DNA from: an uncultured Christensenella sp.
Lineage (GTDB): Bacteria > Bacillota > Clostridia > Christensenellales > UBA1242
Assembly (NCBI GenBank): GCA_949296965.1
Contig: CASFQL010000015.1
Location: 1 to 34,272 of the forward strand
DNA: 34,272 nucleotides
Direction: 5' to 3'
This document shows, piece after piece, positions 15,739-23,366 of the stretch (position 1 is its first letter; each line of letters begins with the position of its first letter). The translations under genes were made by a program, and so were the position numbers. The notes under the pieces were generated by a model, which saw nothing but the letters and a program-made list of their open reading frames with translations, did not search any database and was not told where the DNA came from.

Positions 15739-15747
15739 TGATATAAT
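15739..15747 (+). promoter_or_regulatory. Extended -10 element after the S1 gene
   Basis: TGA plus TATAAT, 14 nt after the S1 stop, with no clear -35. It could start a transcript of about 155 nt ending at the terminator at 15872-15910. Confidence 0.3.
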
Positions 15748-15871
15748 AACTATAATAAAAGTTATGTTTTAGAATATTATTTTAATTTATGCGTTTTATA
15801 ATTGTAAGATTTAATAAAAATAAAAAATATACAAAGGTTAAACTGTTTTAAAACTAGTAGAATAAATTAGA

Positions 15872-15910
15872 AAAAGGAACTTTGCACATAAAAAGCAGAG
15901 TTCTTTTTTA
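15872..15910 (+). terminator. Strong rho-independent terminator
   Basis: A 14-bp stem, 15872-15885 with 15895-15908, contains two G-U pairs and a 9-nt loop and ends in T6. It lies 147 nt after the S1 stop and would end S1 transcription. Confidence 0.82.
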
Positions 15911-15995
15911 TATTAGTTTCAAAAAGAATAGATTAATCCTGCTTGTTTTATTATTAGTTATTATTTATTATCATTTTTTATAAATTAAATCTAAT

Positions 15996-16024
15996 TTGCT
16001 AAAAGAAAAAGTAACAACTATCTA
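15996..16024 (+). promoter_or_regulatory. Possible promoter ahead of the DUF11 leader
   Basis: TTGCTA (15996-16001), a 17-bp spacer and TATCTA (16019-16024). A start near 16031 would run straight into the hairpin at 16053-16089. Confidence 0.3.
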
Positions 16025-16052
16025 TTATAAATTAATATTATGTTATAGTTTT

Positions 16053-16089
16053 GCGTACATAACATTATTGATGTTATGTGCGCTTTTTT
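16053..16089 (+). terminator. Terminator or attenuator hairpin before the DUF11 cluster
   Basis: GCGTACATAACAT (16053-16065) pairs with ATGTTATGTGCGC (16071-16083) with one G-U pair and a 5-nt loop, followed by six T. It lies only 57 nt before the first DUF11 start codon. Confidence 0.75.
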
Positions 16090-16145
16090 GTTTATATAAA
16101 GCAAAAGCAAGTTTAAATAAATTAATTTAACTTGGGAGAATTTTT

Positions 16146-17849
16146 ATGTCTTTCTTAAAAAGATTTACAGATATTAAAAAGGGCGGAATTGTTTTTATAG
16201 GGAATACCTTAGGTCTTAGTAAATTAGAAAATTTGACGGCTTCGGGGACATTGGGCTCTATTGGTGCATTTACAAGTTTAGATACAAGTTTGCAAGTTCC
16301 AACTTTCCCACAGGGAACAACTTTAAATTATTTGGAGAATGGTTCGAGTGCAACTTTAAATATATTAAGTGATAGTAAAATTTTATATGCAGAACTTATT
16401 TGGGGTGGACTTTATCGTTCAAGTAATAATAATATTTCAAATTTACTTGATAATAGTATTAGATTTTCGACTCCTACGCAATCAACATTAATTAGCCCAG
16501 ATACTTTAACAAAAAGAGAATTTACTTTTACTCAAAACAATACAACTATTGGCTTTTATGCAAGAAGTGCAAATGTAACTAGTTTATTGCAAAACAATTT
16601 TAATGGAACATATAGTGTTCAGGCTGTTCCCGCACTAATTGAGGCACTTGAAACAAGAACATTTAGCACAAATCACGCTGGATGGACTTTGGCTATTGTT
16701 TATGAAAATAGTTCTTTGCCACTTAGAAATCTCAATTTATGGACAGGAGGAGTTATTGTTTCACCTTTAACATTGGACACTGATATTTCAATAAGTGGCT
16801 TTCTTACACCTGATGTGGCACCGATTTCGGGTAAACTTTTTGTTTCGAGTGCGGAAGGCGATGCTGTGATTTCTGGTGACCAAATGTTATTTGGAAGTGA
16901 TACTTCTACATTAACTAATCTATCTGGGCCAAATAACCCTGTAAACAATTTTTTTGCTTCTCAAATAAATGATTCAAATGGATTACTTGATACAACGGGA
17001 ACCTTTGGAACAAGAAATGCAAATGCTTTTACAGGCACAAATACTAGCGGATGTAGACAAGGTTGGGATATAACTGCTATTGATTTAACAAACAAATTAC
17101 AAACTAGTCAAAAGACGGCATCTATTAGATTTACAAGTGATGGTGATTTATATTTAGCAAATGGTTTGGGATTGCAAATTGATAGTAAGGGTGCAAACAT
17201 TGTTGCAGAAAAGAGCGTAGATAAAAGTTTTGCTGAAATAGGAGAAAGCATACAATATCAAATTCAATTAACTAATACAGGGGATATTACTGCAGATAAT
17301 GTAATTGTGAGTGATAATTTATTTAATTATTTAGAATTAGTTCCGAATTCAATTTTAATTGATGGAGTTCCTTATATTGGAACATTTCCTTTAAATATTG
17401 GAAGTATAAATGTTAATCAAACTCGAACAATTTCATTTGAAGTTATTGCAAATTCTGTTCCAGCAATTAATCCTGTTATCAATATAGCAAAAGTCGACTA
17501 TCAATTTGCTCCTTTTGATGGCTTAATTATATCAAGTTCAACTAACACAAACATTGCTAGCGTTTATATAACAGATAAAAATATGTCAATTACAAAAGAA
17601 GTGGATAAAAATTATGCTATTCAAGCAGAGACTTTAACTTATACTACAACAATTATAAATAATGGTAATTTGACAATGTTTAATATTTTATTTAGGGATA
17701 GTATCCCCGTTGGCACAAAATTCATTCTTGGTTCAGTTTATATTAATGATATAAACCAATCAACTTATGACCCAAATATAGGCTTTAACATAGGGAATTT
17801 GGTGCCAGGAGATAGCATAATTGTTAAATTTAATGTAATTGTAGAGTAA
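16146..17849 (+). CDS. DUF11 repeat protein without signal peptide (first of cluster)
   Basis: The 567-residue protein starts MSFLKRFTDIKKGGIVFIGN and then TLGLSK, an opening I recognise from large DUF11 proteins of Bacillus and relatives. A beta-rich N-terminal domain (1 to about 345) contains ELIWGGLYRSS. DUF11 module 1 spans about 349-474. Module 2 begins near 479 (MSITKEVDKNYA) and ends abruptly at residue 567 after KFNVIVE, lacking the last ~35 residues that module 1 has. No signal peptide or sortase motif is seen, which would fit deposition from inside a mother cell onto a spore, but that is inference. The ribosome site is GGGAG at ATG 16146. A 12-bp direct repeat TAATGTAATTGT (17831-17842, 17853-17864) straddles the stop. 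Confidence 0.8.
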   Translation: MSFLKRFTDIKKGGIVFIGNTLGLSKLENLTASGTLGSIGAFTSLDTSLQVPTFPQGTTLNYLENGSSATLNILSDSKILYAELIWGGLYRSSNNNISNLLDNSIRFSTPTQSTLISPDTLTKREFTFTQNNTTIGFYARSANVTSLLQNNFNGTYSVQAVPALIEALETRTFSTNHAGWTLAIVYENSSLPLRNLNLWTGGVIVSPLTLDTDISISGFLTPDVAPISGKLFVSSAEGDAVISGDQMLFGSDTSTLTNLSGPNNPVNNFFASQINDSNGLLDTTGTFGTRNANAFTGTNTSGCRQGWDITAIDLTNKLQTSQKTASIRFTSDGDLYLANGLGLQIDSKGANIVAEKSVDKSFAEIGESIQYQIQLTNTGDITADNVIVSDNLFNYLELVPNSILIDGVPYIGTFPLNIGSINVNQTRTISFEVIANSVPAINPVINIAKVDYQFAPFDGLIISSSTNTNIASVYITDKNMSITKEVDKNYAIQAETLTYTTTIINNGNLTMFNILFRDSIPVGTKFILGSVYINDINQSTYDPNIGFNIGNLVPGDSIIVKFNVIVE

Positions 17850-17864
17850 TTATAATGTAATTGT
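17831..17864 (+). repeat. 12-bp direct repeat across the first DUF11 stop
   Basis: TAATGTAATTGT occurs at 17831-17842 and 17853-17864, a 22-bp period. The first copy is coding and the second is in the gap before the next gene, so the short intergenic region may have arisen by local duplication. Confidence 0.5.
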
Positions 17865-17882
17865 TAATGTGGAGGAGATTAA

Positions 17883-18641
17883 ATGATAATAGAAAATAAA
17901 TCAAATATTGAGTTTTCTTATGTTCTTCCAGATGGAAGCACAGAAACGGAAAATAAAGATTCAAATATTGTTAAAACTGAAATTTTAACTTATCTTTTTA
18001 CAAAAGTTAAATCTAGTAATAAAACATTTGTTAAACAAGGTGAAAATGCTGACTTTACTGTTTTACTGACTAATAATTCAAGTGCAACAATTAAAAATCA
18101 AATATTTAAAGACATTATGACTGATGGAGCAAATTATTTAATTGGGAGTGTTATGATAGACGGTGTATCATATCCAGCTTATGATTTAATAGCGGGATTT
18201 CCATTAAATGACCTTAATTCAGGGGATTCAACAACAATAAAATATACGGTTACCGCAGATAATCCATTGACACAAAATATCGTTACAAATTATGGTAATC
18301 TAAATTATTCTGTTGAAAATTTAAATTTTGCTGAAAATACAAATAATGTTGATTTGGCAGTAATTTCAAATACAATGAGTATATTTAAACAAGTAGATAA
18401 AAAGTATGCAGTTAGTGGAGATACCCTTCATTATACTAATACTATTGTAAACACGGGGAATCAAACTAAAACAAATATTATATTTAGAGATAATATTCCA
18501 ACAGGAACAACTTTTGTTTTAGGTAGTGTAATTGTTGATGGTGTTAATCAACCAATATACAACCCAGAAGTTGGTTTTGCTTTGCCAGATATGACACAGG
18601 GACAACAAAGGATTGTAGAATTTGATGTAAAGGTAATATAA
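17883..18641 (+). CDS. DUF11 repeat protein (second of cluster)
   Basis: The 252-residue protein begins with about 32 residues (NKSNIEFSYVLPDGS...SNIVKTEI) that look like the final strands of a DUF11 module, the very part missing from the end of the preceding protein. A complete module follows at about 33-160, then a second one from about 162 (MSIFKQVDKKYA) that also stops after its core, at EFDVKVI. The terminal module is closely similar to the terminal module of the first DUF11 protein: both have RDxIPxGTxFxLGSV and the VDKxYA opening. No signal peptide is visible. The ribosome site is a strong GGAGGAG, so independent translation is expected. Confidence 0.8.
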   Translation: MIIENKSNIEFSYVLPDGSTETENKDSNIVKTEILTYLFTKVKSSNKTFVKQGENADFTVLLTNNSSATIKNQIFKDIMTDGANYLIGSVMIDGVSYPAYDLIAGFPLNDLNSGDSTTIKYTVTADNPLTQNIVTNYGNLNYSVENLNFAENTNNVDLAVISNTMSIFKQVDKKYAVSGDTLHYTNTIVNTGNQTKTNIIFRDNIPTGTTFVLGSVIVDGVNQPIYNPEVGFALPDMTQGQQRIVEFDVKVI

Positions 18642-18642
18642 A

Positions 18643-18969
18643 ATGAATAATATTGTAAATTTTTCATCGGTGATTGATAATAGTTCTAACCCACCAATAG
18701 TTTATTTGAGTAACTTTGTAGAAACTAAAATAATAAAAGGAGAAGAAAAAGTTATATTTGTTAGACCTTGCTTAAGGTATTGTAATTGTTGTAAAAAAAT
18801 GTGTTGCTGTTCAATTAGATTTTGTTTTAAAAGAAATAATTGCTGTTTTAATAATTTAAAATGTTGTAACTTTAATTGTAGAAACTCGGGTTATAATAAT
18901 TGTAATTACCATTTCAATAGACTAAATAATTGTTATAGCAACTTTAATAGAAAAGTATATTACAATTAA
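18643..18969 (+). CDS. Small Cys/Asn-rich protein completing the DUF11 cluster
   Basis: The 108-residue protein starts one base after the previous stop, so translation is probably coupled; AAAGGTAA lies about 10 nt upstream. Residues 1-32 (NNIVNFSSVIDNSSNPP...SNFVETKI) resemble the closing strands of a DUF11 module. From residue 43 the sequence changes to a basic, Asn-rich region with 15 cysteines in about 57 residues, including CNCC, CCC and CC pairs. Such a tail could form disulfide cross-links or bind metal; Cys-rich proteins of this kind are common in spore coats and crusts. No homologous family is recognised for the Cys region. Confidence 0.68.
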   Translation: MNNIVNFSSVIDNSSNPPIVYLSNFVETKIIKGEEKVIFVRPCLRYCNCCKKMCCCSIRFCFKRNNCCFNNLKCCNFNCRNSGYNNCNYHFNRLNNCYSNFNRKVYYN

Positions 18970-18995
18970 AAATTTTTAATATTGAAATCATAAAT

Positions 18996-19028
18996 AAAAA
19001 TTCCTAAATAGATAGGAGTTTTTATTTT
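18996..19028 (+). terminator. Terminator of the DUF11 cluster
   Basis: AAAAATTCCTA (18996-19006) pairs with TAGGAGTTTTT (19013-19023) around AATAGA with one G-U pair; T-rich sequence follows. Confidence 0.8.
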
Positions 19029-19037
19029 GTTAAATAA

Positions 19038-19066
19038 TTGACTATTTTGTGTCAAAATGATAATGA
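19038..19066 (+). promoter_or_regulatory. Possible promoter of the MBL-fold gene
   Basis: TTGACT (19038-19043), a 17-bp spacer and TAATGA (19061-19066) preceded by TGA. Confidence 0.4.
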
Positions 19067-19088
19067 TATAAAGAGTTGCGAGGTTTAA

Positions 19089-19709
19089 ATGAAAGTTCAT
19101 ACTATAAAAAATAAATTACTATTTGGTTTACTTGAACAAAATTCATATTTGATAGAGAGTAAAAATTGTTGCGTTTTAATTGACCCAACTTGCAGTAAAA
19201 GTGAAATAAAAAAGATAACTAATAAACCTATAAAAGCTATATTTATTACACATGGACATTTTGATCATATATTTAATCTTAATGAATATGAAAATATTAA
19301 AATTTATGGCTCGAAATTTTTGAAGGATATTGTTTGTGACAATGAACTAAATGTGTGCAACCATTTTAAGATAAGGAAGAGTTTTAAATTAAATAATTTT
19401 TTTGTTGTGAATGATAATGATGAAGTCTTTATTGATGATGATATTAAAGTAACTTGTTATGAAACAGCAGGGCATAGCAGTGATGGAATGAGTTTCTTAA
19501 TTGAAAAGAATTTATTTGTTGGGGATACATTGTTTTGTAATTCAATAGGAAGGACAGACTTCTTAAATTCAAGTTTAGAAGAAATGATAAAATCTTTAAA
19601 AAAAATAAATGCTTTGGACTTTAAGATGCTTTACTCTGGGCATGGAAGAAATAGCACTAGGGAAGAACAATATATAAATATAAAATATTGGTTAGATAAA
19701 ATATCATAA
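19089..19709 (+). CDS. MBL-fold metallo-hydrolase (glyoxalase II-like)
   Basis: The 206-residue cytosolic enzyme has the complete metallo-beta-lactamase metal set: THGHFDH near residue 56, AGHSSDGM near 135, GDTLF near 153 and a final SGHGRNST near 190. This pattern is that of the small hydroxyacylglutathione hydrolase-like group in Firmicutes, zinc or iron enzymes that hydrolyse thioesters or related compounds; the true substrate is unknown. The start is ATG 19089 with GCGAGG upstream. It is a single-gene unit bounded by the DUF11 terminator and a bidirectional terminator. Confidence 0.86.
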   Translation: MKVHTIKNKLLFGLLEQNSYLIESKNCCVLIDPTCSKSEIKKITNKPIKAIFITHGHFDHIFNLNEYENIKIYGSKFLKDIVCDNELNVCNHFKIRKSFKLNNFFVVNDNDEVFIDDDIKVTCYETAGHSSDGMSFLIEKNLFVGDTLFCNSIGRTDFLNSSLEEMIKSLKKINALDFKMLYSGHGRNSTREEQYINIKYWLDKIS

Positions 19710-19821
19710 AAATTTTTATGGCTAGAAATTTATAAGAAATGGGGCTAAAATAAAGAGTTAAATGTTTTGAGGATATAATCTTTAAAAATAGATAAAATAA
19801 ATTATCTTGTAGTTAATAAAA

Positions 19822-19872
19822 CAAAAAACTTTACAATTTGATTAATTCCTTAAATTGTAAAGTTATTTTTTT
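19822..19872. terminator. Bidirectional terminator between the MBL gene and tRNA-Leu
   Basis: ACTTTACAATTT (19828-19839) pairs perfectly with AAATTGTAAAGT (19852-19863). A6 lies on the left and a T-rich run on the right, so it can stop the plus-strand MBL gene and the minus-strand tRNA-Leu. Nothing else is seen between 19710 and 19821. Confidence 0.82.
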
Positions 19873-19904
19873 ATTAAAAAAGTATAAAATTGTATTATAT
19901 AACT

Positions 19905-19990
19905 TGGTACCGAAAGTGGGACTCGAACCCACATGTAGTTGCCTACGCAAGATTTTGAGTCTTGTGCGTCTACCATTCCGCCATTTCGGC
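19905..19990 (-). tRNA. tRNA-Leu (anticodon CAA)
   Basis: The 86-nt tRNA has an encoded CCA, acceptor GCCGAAA/TTTCGGT, and anticodon arm CAAGA/TCTTG with loop CTCAAAA, giving anticodon CAA that reads TTG. It has the long variable arm typical of leucine tRNAs and the T loop TTCGAGT. It has its own promoter at 20008-20036. Confidence 0.93.
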
Positions 19991-20007
19991 ACAAATTTAC
20001 ATTAATT

Positions 20008-20036
20008 CTTATACCATACTTTATATATTTTTGCAA
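20008..20036 (-). promoter_or_regulatory. Promoter of tRNA-Leu
   Basis: On the minus strand TTGCAA (20031-20036), a 17-bp spacer and TATAAG (20008-20013) with TGG before it (extended -10). Confidence 0.7.
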
Positions 20037-20116
20037 TAAAATTTTTGGAAAAATTTAGATTTTTTTTGTTTTCGTGTTTTTTATTATTTTAAAACTTATT
20101 TAAAAAATTTTTGCAA

Positions 20117-20147
20117 ATAAAAAAAGGTTTCCTTTTTTTGGAAACCT
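20117..20147 (-). terminator. Terminator of the Asn-rich lipoprotein gene
   Basis: On the minus strand AGGTTTCC (20140-20147) pairs with GGAAACCT (20125-20132) around A7, followed by a run of T. Nothing is seen between 20037 and 20116. Confidence 0.88.
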
Positions 20148-20158
20148 CATTATGATTA

Positions 20159-22786
20159 TTATGCTCTTACTTTATTTGGAGCATATGTTAAATTAGTATT
20201 TGAACTATTTCTAAATTCATCATTTTTAAAATTGGTATTTCTAATTATAGTTTTTGATGAATTATTTGAACTATTAGAATTATTTAGATTATTAATATTA
20301 TTAGAATTATTAGTATTGTTAATAGTTCTACTAGTATTATTAGTATTATTAAAAGTGTTGTTAGTGTCGTCAATATTATTAGTATTATTAGTATTATTAG
20401 TATTATTTGAATTGTTTGATTTTGTTATATTATTTAAATTATAGCGGTTGTTATTTCTATAATTTGAATAATTTTTATTGTCATTTTGACTATTTGAAAT
20501 AGAATTTGACACATTATTATTTCTATTAGGATTAGAATTATTATGATTTCTATTTCTCATATAATTATTTTGTTTTTGAGAATAAGAATTGTTTGCTGTA
20601 TTATTTTCAACTAAATTATTCTTCTTAATATTTTGACTATCATAATTAGTTTGGTTATTATAATTGACAATATTATTTGAGTTAGTAGTTTCATTATTTT
20701 CTGTGTTGTTATTTGTAGTTTTATTATAACTAACTTTATTATTTCTGTTATTTTCATTATGCTTATTAATAGAAGAATTTTGATTTTTATTTACATTATT
20801 TTGACTATATGTTTTATCATTTGATATATTTTGATTATTTAGATTGTTAAAATTATTTTTTAAGTCTTTATCGCTTTCCAATAAATTTATTCCTTTATTA
20901 TTTGAATTAACACTATTAACATTAAAATCTTTTTGATTTGTGTTAACAATATCATTTTTAGTTTTATCTAATAACTGATTATCATTATTTAATTTGTTTA
21001 TTGAATTTGTTTGATTATTGCTAAGTGTTGAAACATTTTCAACATTATTATTATTTAATAATGTGTCACTAGTTACAGTTTTATTAATAATGTTGTTATT
21101 GTCTAAGTTTATTTCATTTTCATTTTTTAAATCATTAAATTCATTTTGACTATTTTTTCTTGTTGAATCTTGATTAATATTGCTAGGATAATAATTGTGA
21201 TCTAAATTGTTATTACTAACTGTTGAACTAGTATTATCAATCAAACTACTTTGATTATAATTATTTTTTTGTATTTGATTGTTATTTGTTAAACTTTCAC
21301 TTTTTTGTTGATATTTTTTATTATAATTTTGCTCATTATTATTTTTTGAATTAATTACTCTATTTGAATAATTTTCTGTGTTAGAATTATTCTCATTAAT
21401 CATTCTTTGATTGTATGAAATAGGTTTAGTATCTTTTTCAGTAGTATTTCTAGTTTGTTCTTTATTAAATTTTTCATTATTTATATTAGTTTCATTTGAA
21501 TTTTTTTGCAATGTTGTCCTACTTGGATATATTGTAGGCTTATTTTCTATACTATTATTCATAGAAGAATTATTATTAAACAAAATAGGTTGTGTGCTAC
21601 TATAAATAGGGAGATTTTCATCTTTATTTTCTAATGTCATAATTTTGTTATTAGAATTTTGATTATCTTTTAAAATATTTGAGTTGTTATTTGTTGAGTT
21701 GTTAACCAAATTGTTATTCTTATATTGCAAATTTTTATTGCTATTATGATCTAAGTTGTCGTCTAGTTGATTTAGGTTTTTATTTCTATTTATTTCTTCT
21801 TTTGAATAATTTACATCATTATTTCTATCAATCTTATAATTTTCCATAAAATTATTTTTATTATTGTTAACTAAATAATCAACAGCAGTATTGTTGTTTA
21901 ACCTTTTTTCATCTGCCAAGTTTTGATTATCCAAATTATATCTTCTATTTCTTATATATGAATTTTGATTTTTTGTTTCATTATTTTGTTTTTGTAGGGA
22001 AGTAGTTTCGTTTCCTAATAAACTATTTGTATAATTTATTAAACTGCAAAGACTTTCGTTAGCATTATTACAAGAACAACAGTTTGAATCAAGTGTATTA
22101 TAGATTTGCATATAGTCTGCATTCATTGAAGAATAATTTGTTGCAAGATTTAATTTCTTTTTACTAACCGAATTGACTTTTTGAGAGCAACTTTTACAAG
22201 ATTTTATGCTTTCAGTGCATTGTTTTAATACTTCGTAGTAACTATTTAGAGTTTTTAATTCATCATCAGTTAAATTTTTATCTGTATTTTTTAATTTTGT
22301 TAAAAGTGTTTTTTCTTCATAACAGTTGTTAAGAAGATTTTCTTTTAAAGAACAAAACTCACTAGATAAGTTTTTACAATCATTGCTAATTGTGTATAGA
22401 CTACTATAATTTGCTTCTTGGCTTTTGCTTACAAAATTAAAGTTTTTATCATTAATTGCTTTAAATGATAAATTTGTGTTTTTGACCATTTTATTTCTAG
22501 TTGGAGTGAAATTTCTTTTATTACTTAAATTCGTGTTTAGTTTGTTTACATTAGATAAATTTGTTGAATTTGAATTTGTAGATGAAGAATAATCTCCAAG
22601 AATACTATCTAATTCCAATTTTTCACTATCTACTGTTTCAAGTCTGTTTACTTGATAAATCATTTGGTCAATGCCTGTTGAAAGTTTTTGACTTGCTAAT
22701 TTGACTTTTGCATTATTATTAGTTGAACAACCAAACAATAAAACACAAACGAGTGCGATTGATATTATACCTAAAAATTTTTTCAT
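20159..22786 (-). CDS. Large Asn-rich lipoprotein with Cys-rich head
   Basis: The 875-residue protein has a lipoprotein signal peptide whose lipobox LFGC puts the lipidated cysteine at residue 20, so it should be anchored outside a membrane. Residues 20-260 are ordered-looking and include about ten cysteines between roughly 130 and 245 (SCKSCSQK, NCCSCNN). From about 265 to near the end the chain is low-complexity, with roughly a third to a half asparagine plus Ser, Lys, Asp and Tyr; near the C terminus it becomes NNT repeats coded by a DNA microsatellite. I recognise no family. ATG 22786 is chosen because GGAGG lies just upstream; an ATG at 22798 overlaps that site. Divergence from the spoVA operon suggests, but does not prove, a spore-membrane role. 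Confidence 0.75.
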   Translation of the reverse strand: MKKFLGIISIALVCVLLFGCSTNNNAKVKLASQKLSTGIDQMIYQVNRLETVDSEKLELDSILGDYSSSTNSNSTNLSNVNKLNTNLSNKRNFTPTRNKMVKNTNLSFKAINDKNFNFVSKSQEANYSSLYTISNDCKNLSSEFCSLKENLLNNCYEEKTLLTKLKNTDKNLTDDELKTLNSYYEVLKQCTESIKSCKSCSQKVNSVSKKKLNLATNYSSMNADYMQIYNTLDSNCCSCNNANESLCSLINYTNSLLGNETTSLQKQNNETKNQNSYIRNRRYNLDNQNLADEKRLNNNTAVDYLVNNNKNNFMENYKIDRNNDVNYSKEEINRNKNLNQLDDNLDHNSNKNLQYKNNNLVNNSTNNNSNILKDNQNSNNKIMTLENKDENLPIYSSTQPILFNNNSSMNNSIENKPTIYPSRTTLQKNSNETNINNEKFNKEQTRNTTEKDTKPISYNQRMINENNSNTENYSNRVINSKNNNEQNYNKKYQQKSESLTNNNQIQKNNYNQSSLIDNTSSTVSNNNLDHNYYPSNINQDSTRKNSQNEFNDLKNENEINLDNNNIINKTVTSDTLLNNNNVENVSTLSNNQTNSINKLNNDNQLLDKTKNDIVNTNQKDFNVNSVNSNNKGINLLESDKDLKNNFNNLNNQNISNDKTYSQNNVNKNQNSSINKHNENNRNNKVSYNKTTNNNTENNETTNSNNIVNYNNQTNYDSQNIKKNNLVENNTANNSYSQKQNNYMRNRNHNNSNPNRNNNVSNSISNSQNDNKNYSNYRNNNRYNLNNITKSNNSNNTNNTNNTNNIDDTNNTFNNTNNTSRTINNTNNSNNINNLNNSNSSNNSSKTIIRNTNFKNDEFRNSSNTNLTYAPNKVRA
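20374..20407. repeat. 9-bp microsatellite in the Asn-rich gene
   Basis: TATTATTAG is repeated three times exactly (20374-20400) with a partial fourth copy, and degenerate copies continue to the left to about 20334. It encodes N-N-T repeats on the minus strand. Slippage here would change length in steps of three residues without shifting frame. Confidence 0.75.
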
Positions 22787-22861
22787 TTTATCCTCCATTT
22801 TACTTCTAACTTTATTTTGCTTAAAAATTTTGAAATTATTTACAAATCTTTAAAAATTTTT

Positions 22862-22889
22862 GAATATTTACTAAAAAGTAGTCAATAGT
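22862..22889 (+). promoter_or_regulatory. Possible sigma-G promoter of the spoVA operon
   Basis: GAATA (22862-22866) fits the sigma-G -35 pattern GHATR. After 16 bp comes CAATAGT, only a rough match to the CATnnTA -10. The call is supported mainly by the known forespore control of spoVA in other bacteria. Confidence 0.3.
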
Positions 22890-22910
22890 TGTTACAAAGA
22901 GAGGTTTAAA

Positions 22911-23366
22911 GTGGATAAAAATAAAATAAATATTGCATACAGTAAATTTGTTGAGAATAGACTGCCTAAAACAAAATTTTTTCCATCACTTTTGTGGGCA
23001 TTTCTTGTTGGGGGATTAATTTGTTGTATAGGGCAGGGAATTTTTGACGGGATTTCTGCTATTTTCCCAGATTTAAAACAAGAACATATTCAGGCTTATA
23101 CTTTGATTATTTTAATTTTTTTAGCATCATTTTTAACTGGACTTGGTATTTATGACCGTATAGGAGCTTTTGCAGGGGCAGGTTCAATTATTCCGATAAC
23201 AGGTTTTTCTAATTCAATAGCAAGCCCTGCACTTGAATTCAAAAATGAAGGCTGGATATTTGGGTTGTGTGTAAAAATGTTCTCTATTTCTGGCCCAGTG
23301 ATTGTTACGGGTATTAGTGCAAGTATTATTGTTGGAATAATTTACTATATTGTGGGGTTATTATGA
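22911..23366 (+). CDS. spoVAC: Stage V sporulation protein AC
   Basis: The 151-residue membrane protein matches SpoVAC: PSLLWAFLVGGLICCIGQ, then GLGIYDRIGAFAGAGSIIPITGFSNSI, and a C-terminal hydrophobic pair of helices. It forms part of the SpoVA channel in the forespore inner membrane that imports dipicolinic acid during spore formation and releases it at germination; SpoVAC itself is mechanosensitive in B. subtilis. The start is GTG 22911 with AGAGAGG 6 nt upstream. It overlaps spoVAD by four bases (ATGA), so the two are translationally coupled. Confidence 0.95.
   Translation: MDKNKINIAYSKFVENRLPKTKFFPSLLWAFLVGGLICCIGQGIFDGISAIFPDLKQEHIQAYTLIILIFLASFLTGLGIYDRIGAFAGAGSIIPITGFSNSIASPALEFKNEGWIFGLCVKMFSISGPVIVTGISASIIVGIIYYIVGLL

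Larger units (their letters stand above)
15726..16145 (+). other. Gene-free spacer with two terminators and two possible promoters
   Basis: This 420-nt stretch holds no convincing coding frame. It contains TGA-TATAAT at 15739-15747, a strong hairpin terminator at 15872-15910, a TTGCTA-17-TATCTA promoter candidate at 15996-16024 and a second hairpin terminator at 16053-16089. Each promoter-terminator pair could produce a short RNA, or the second pair could be an attenuated leader for the DUF11 cluster. Confidence 0.5.

Noticed and set aside
15789..15851. 20-residue basic peptide frame in the gap after the S1 gene
   Set aside because: No ribosome site and no resemblance to a known small protein; lysine and isoleucine codons are expected by chance in this AT-rich DNA.
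20232..20444. Leucine-rich open frame opposite the Asn-rich gene
   Set aside because: It is the mirror of the AAT/ATT repeat tract and has no ribosome site; low-complexity coding leaves the opposite strand open by chance.
22787..22798. Upstream ATG for the Asn-rich lipoprotein
   Set aside because: The sequence ATGGAGGAT is the GGAGG ribosome site of the ATG at 22786, and the shorter form gives a normal lipoprotein signal peptide.
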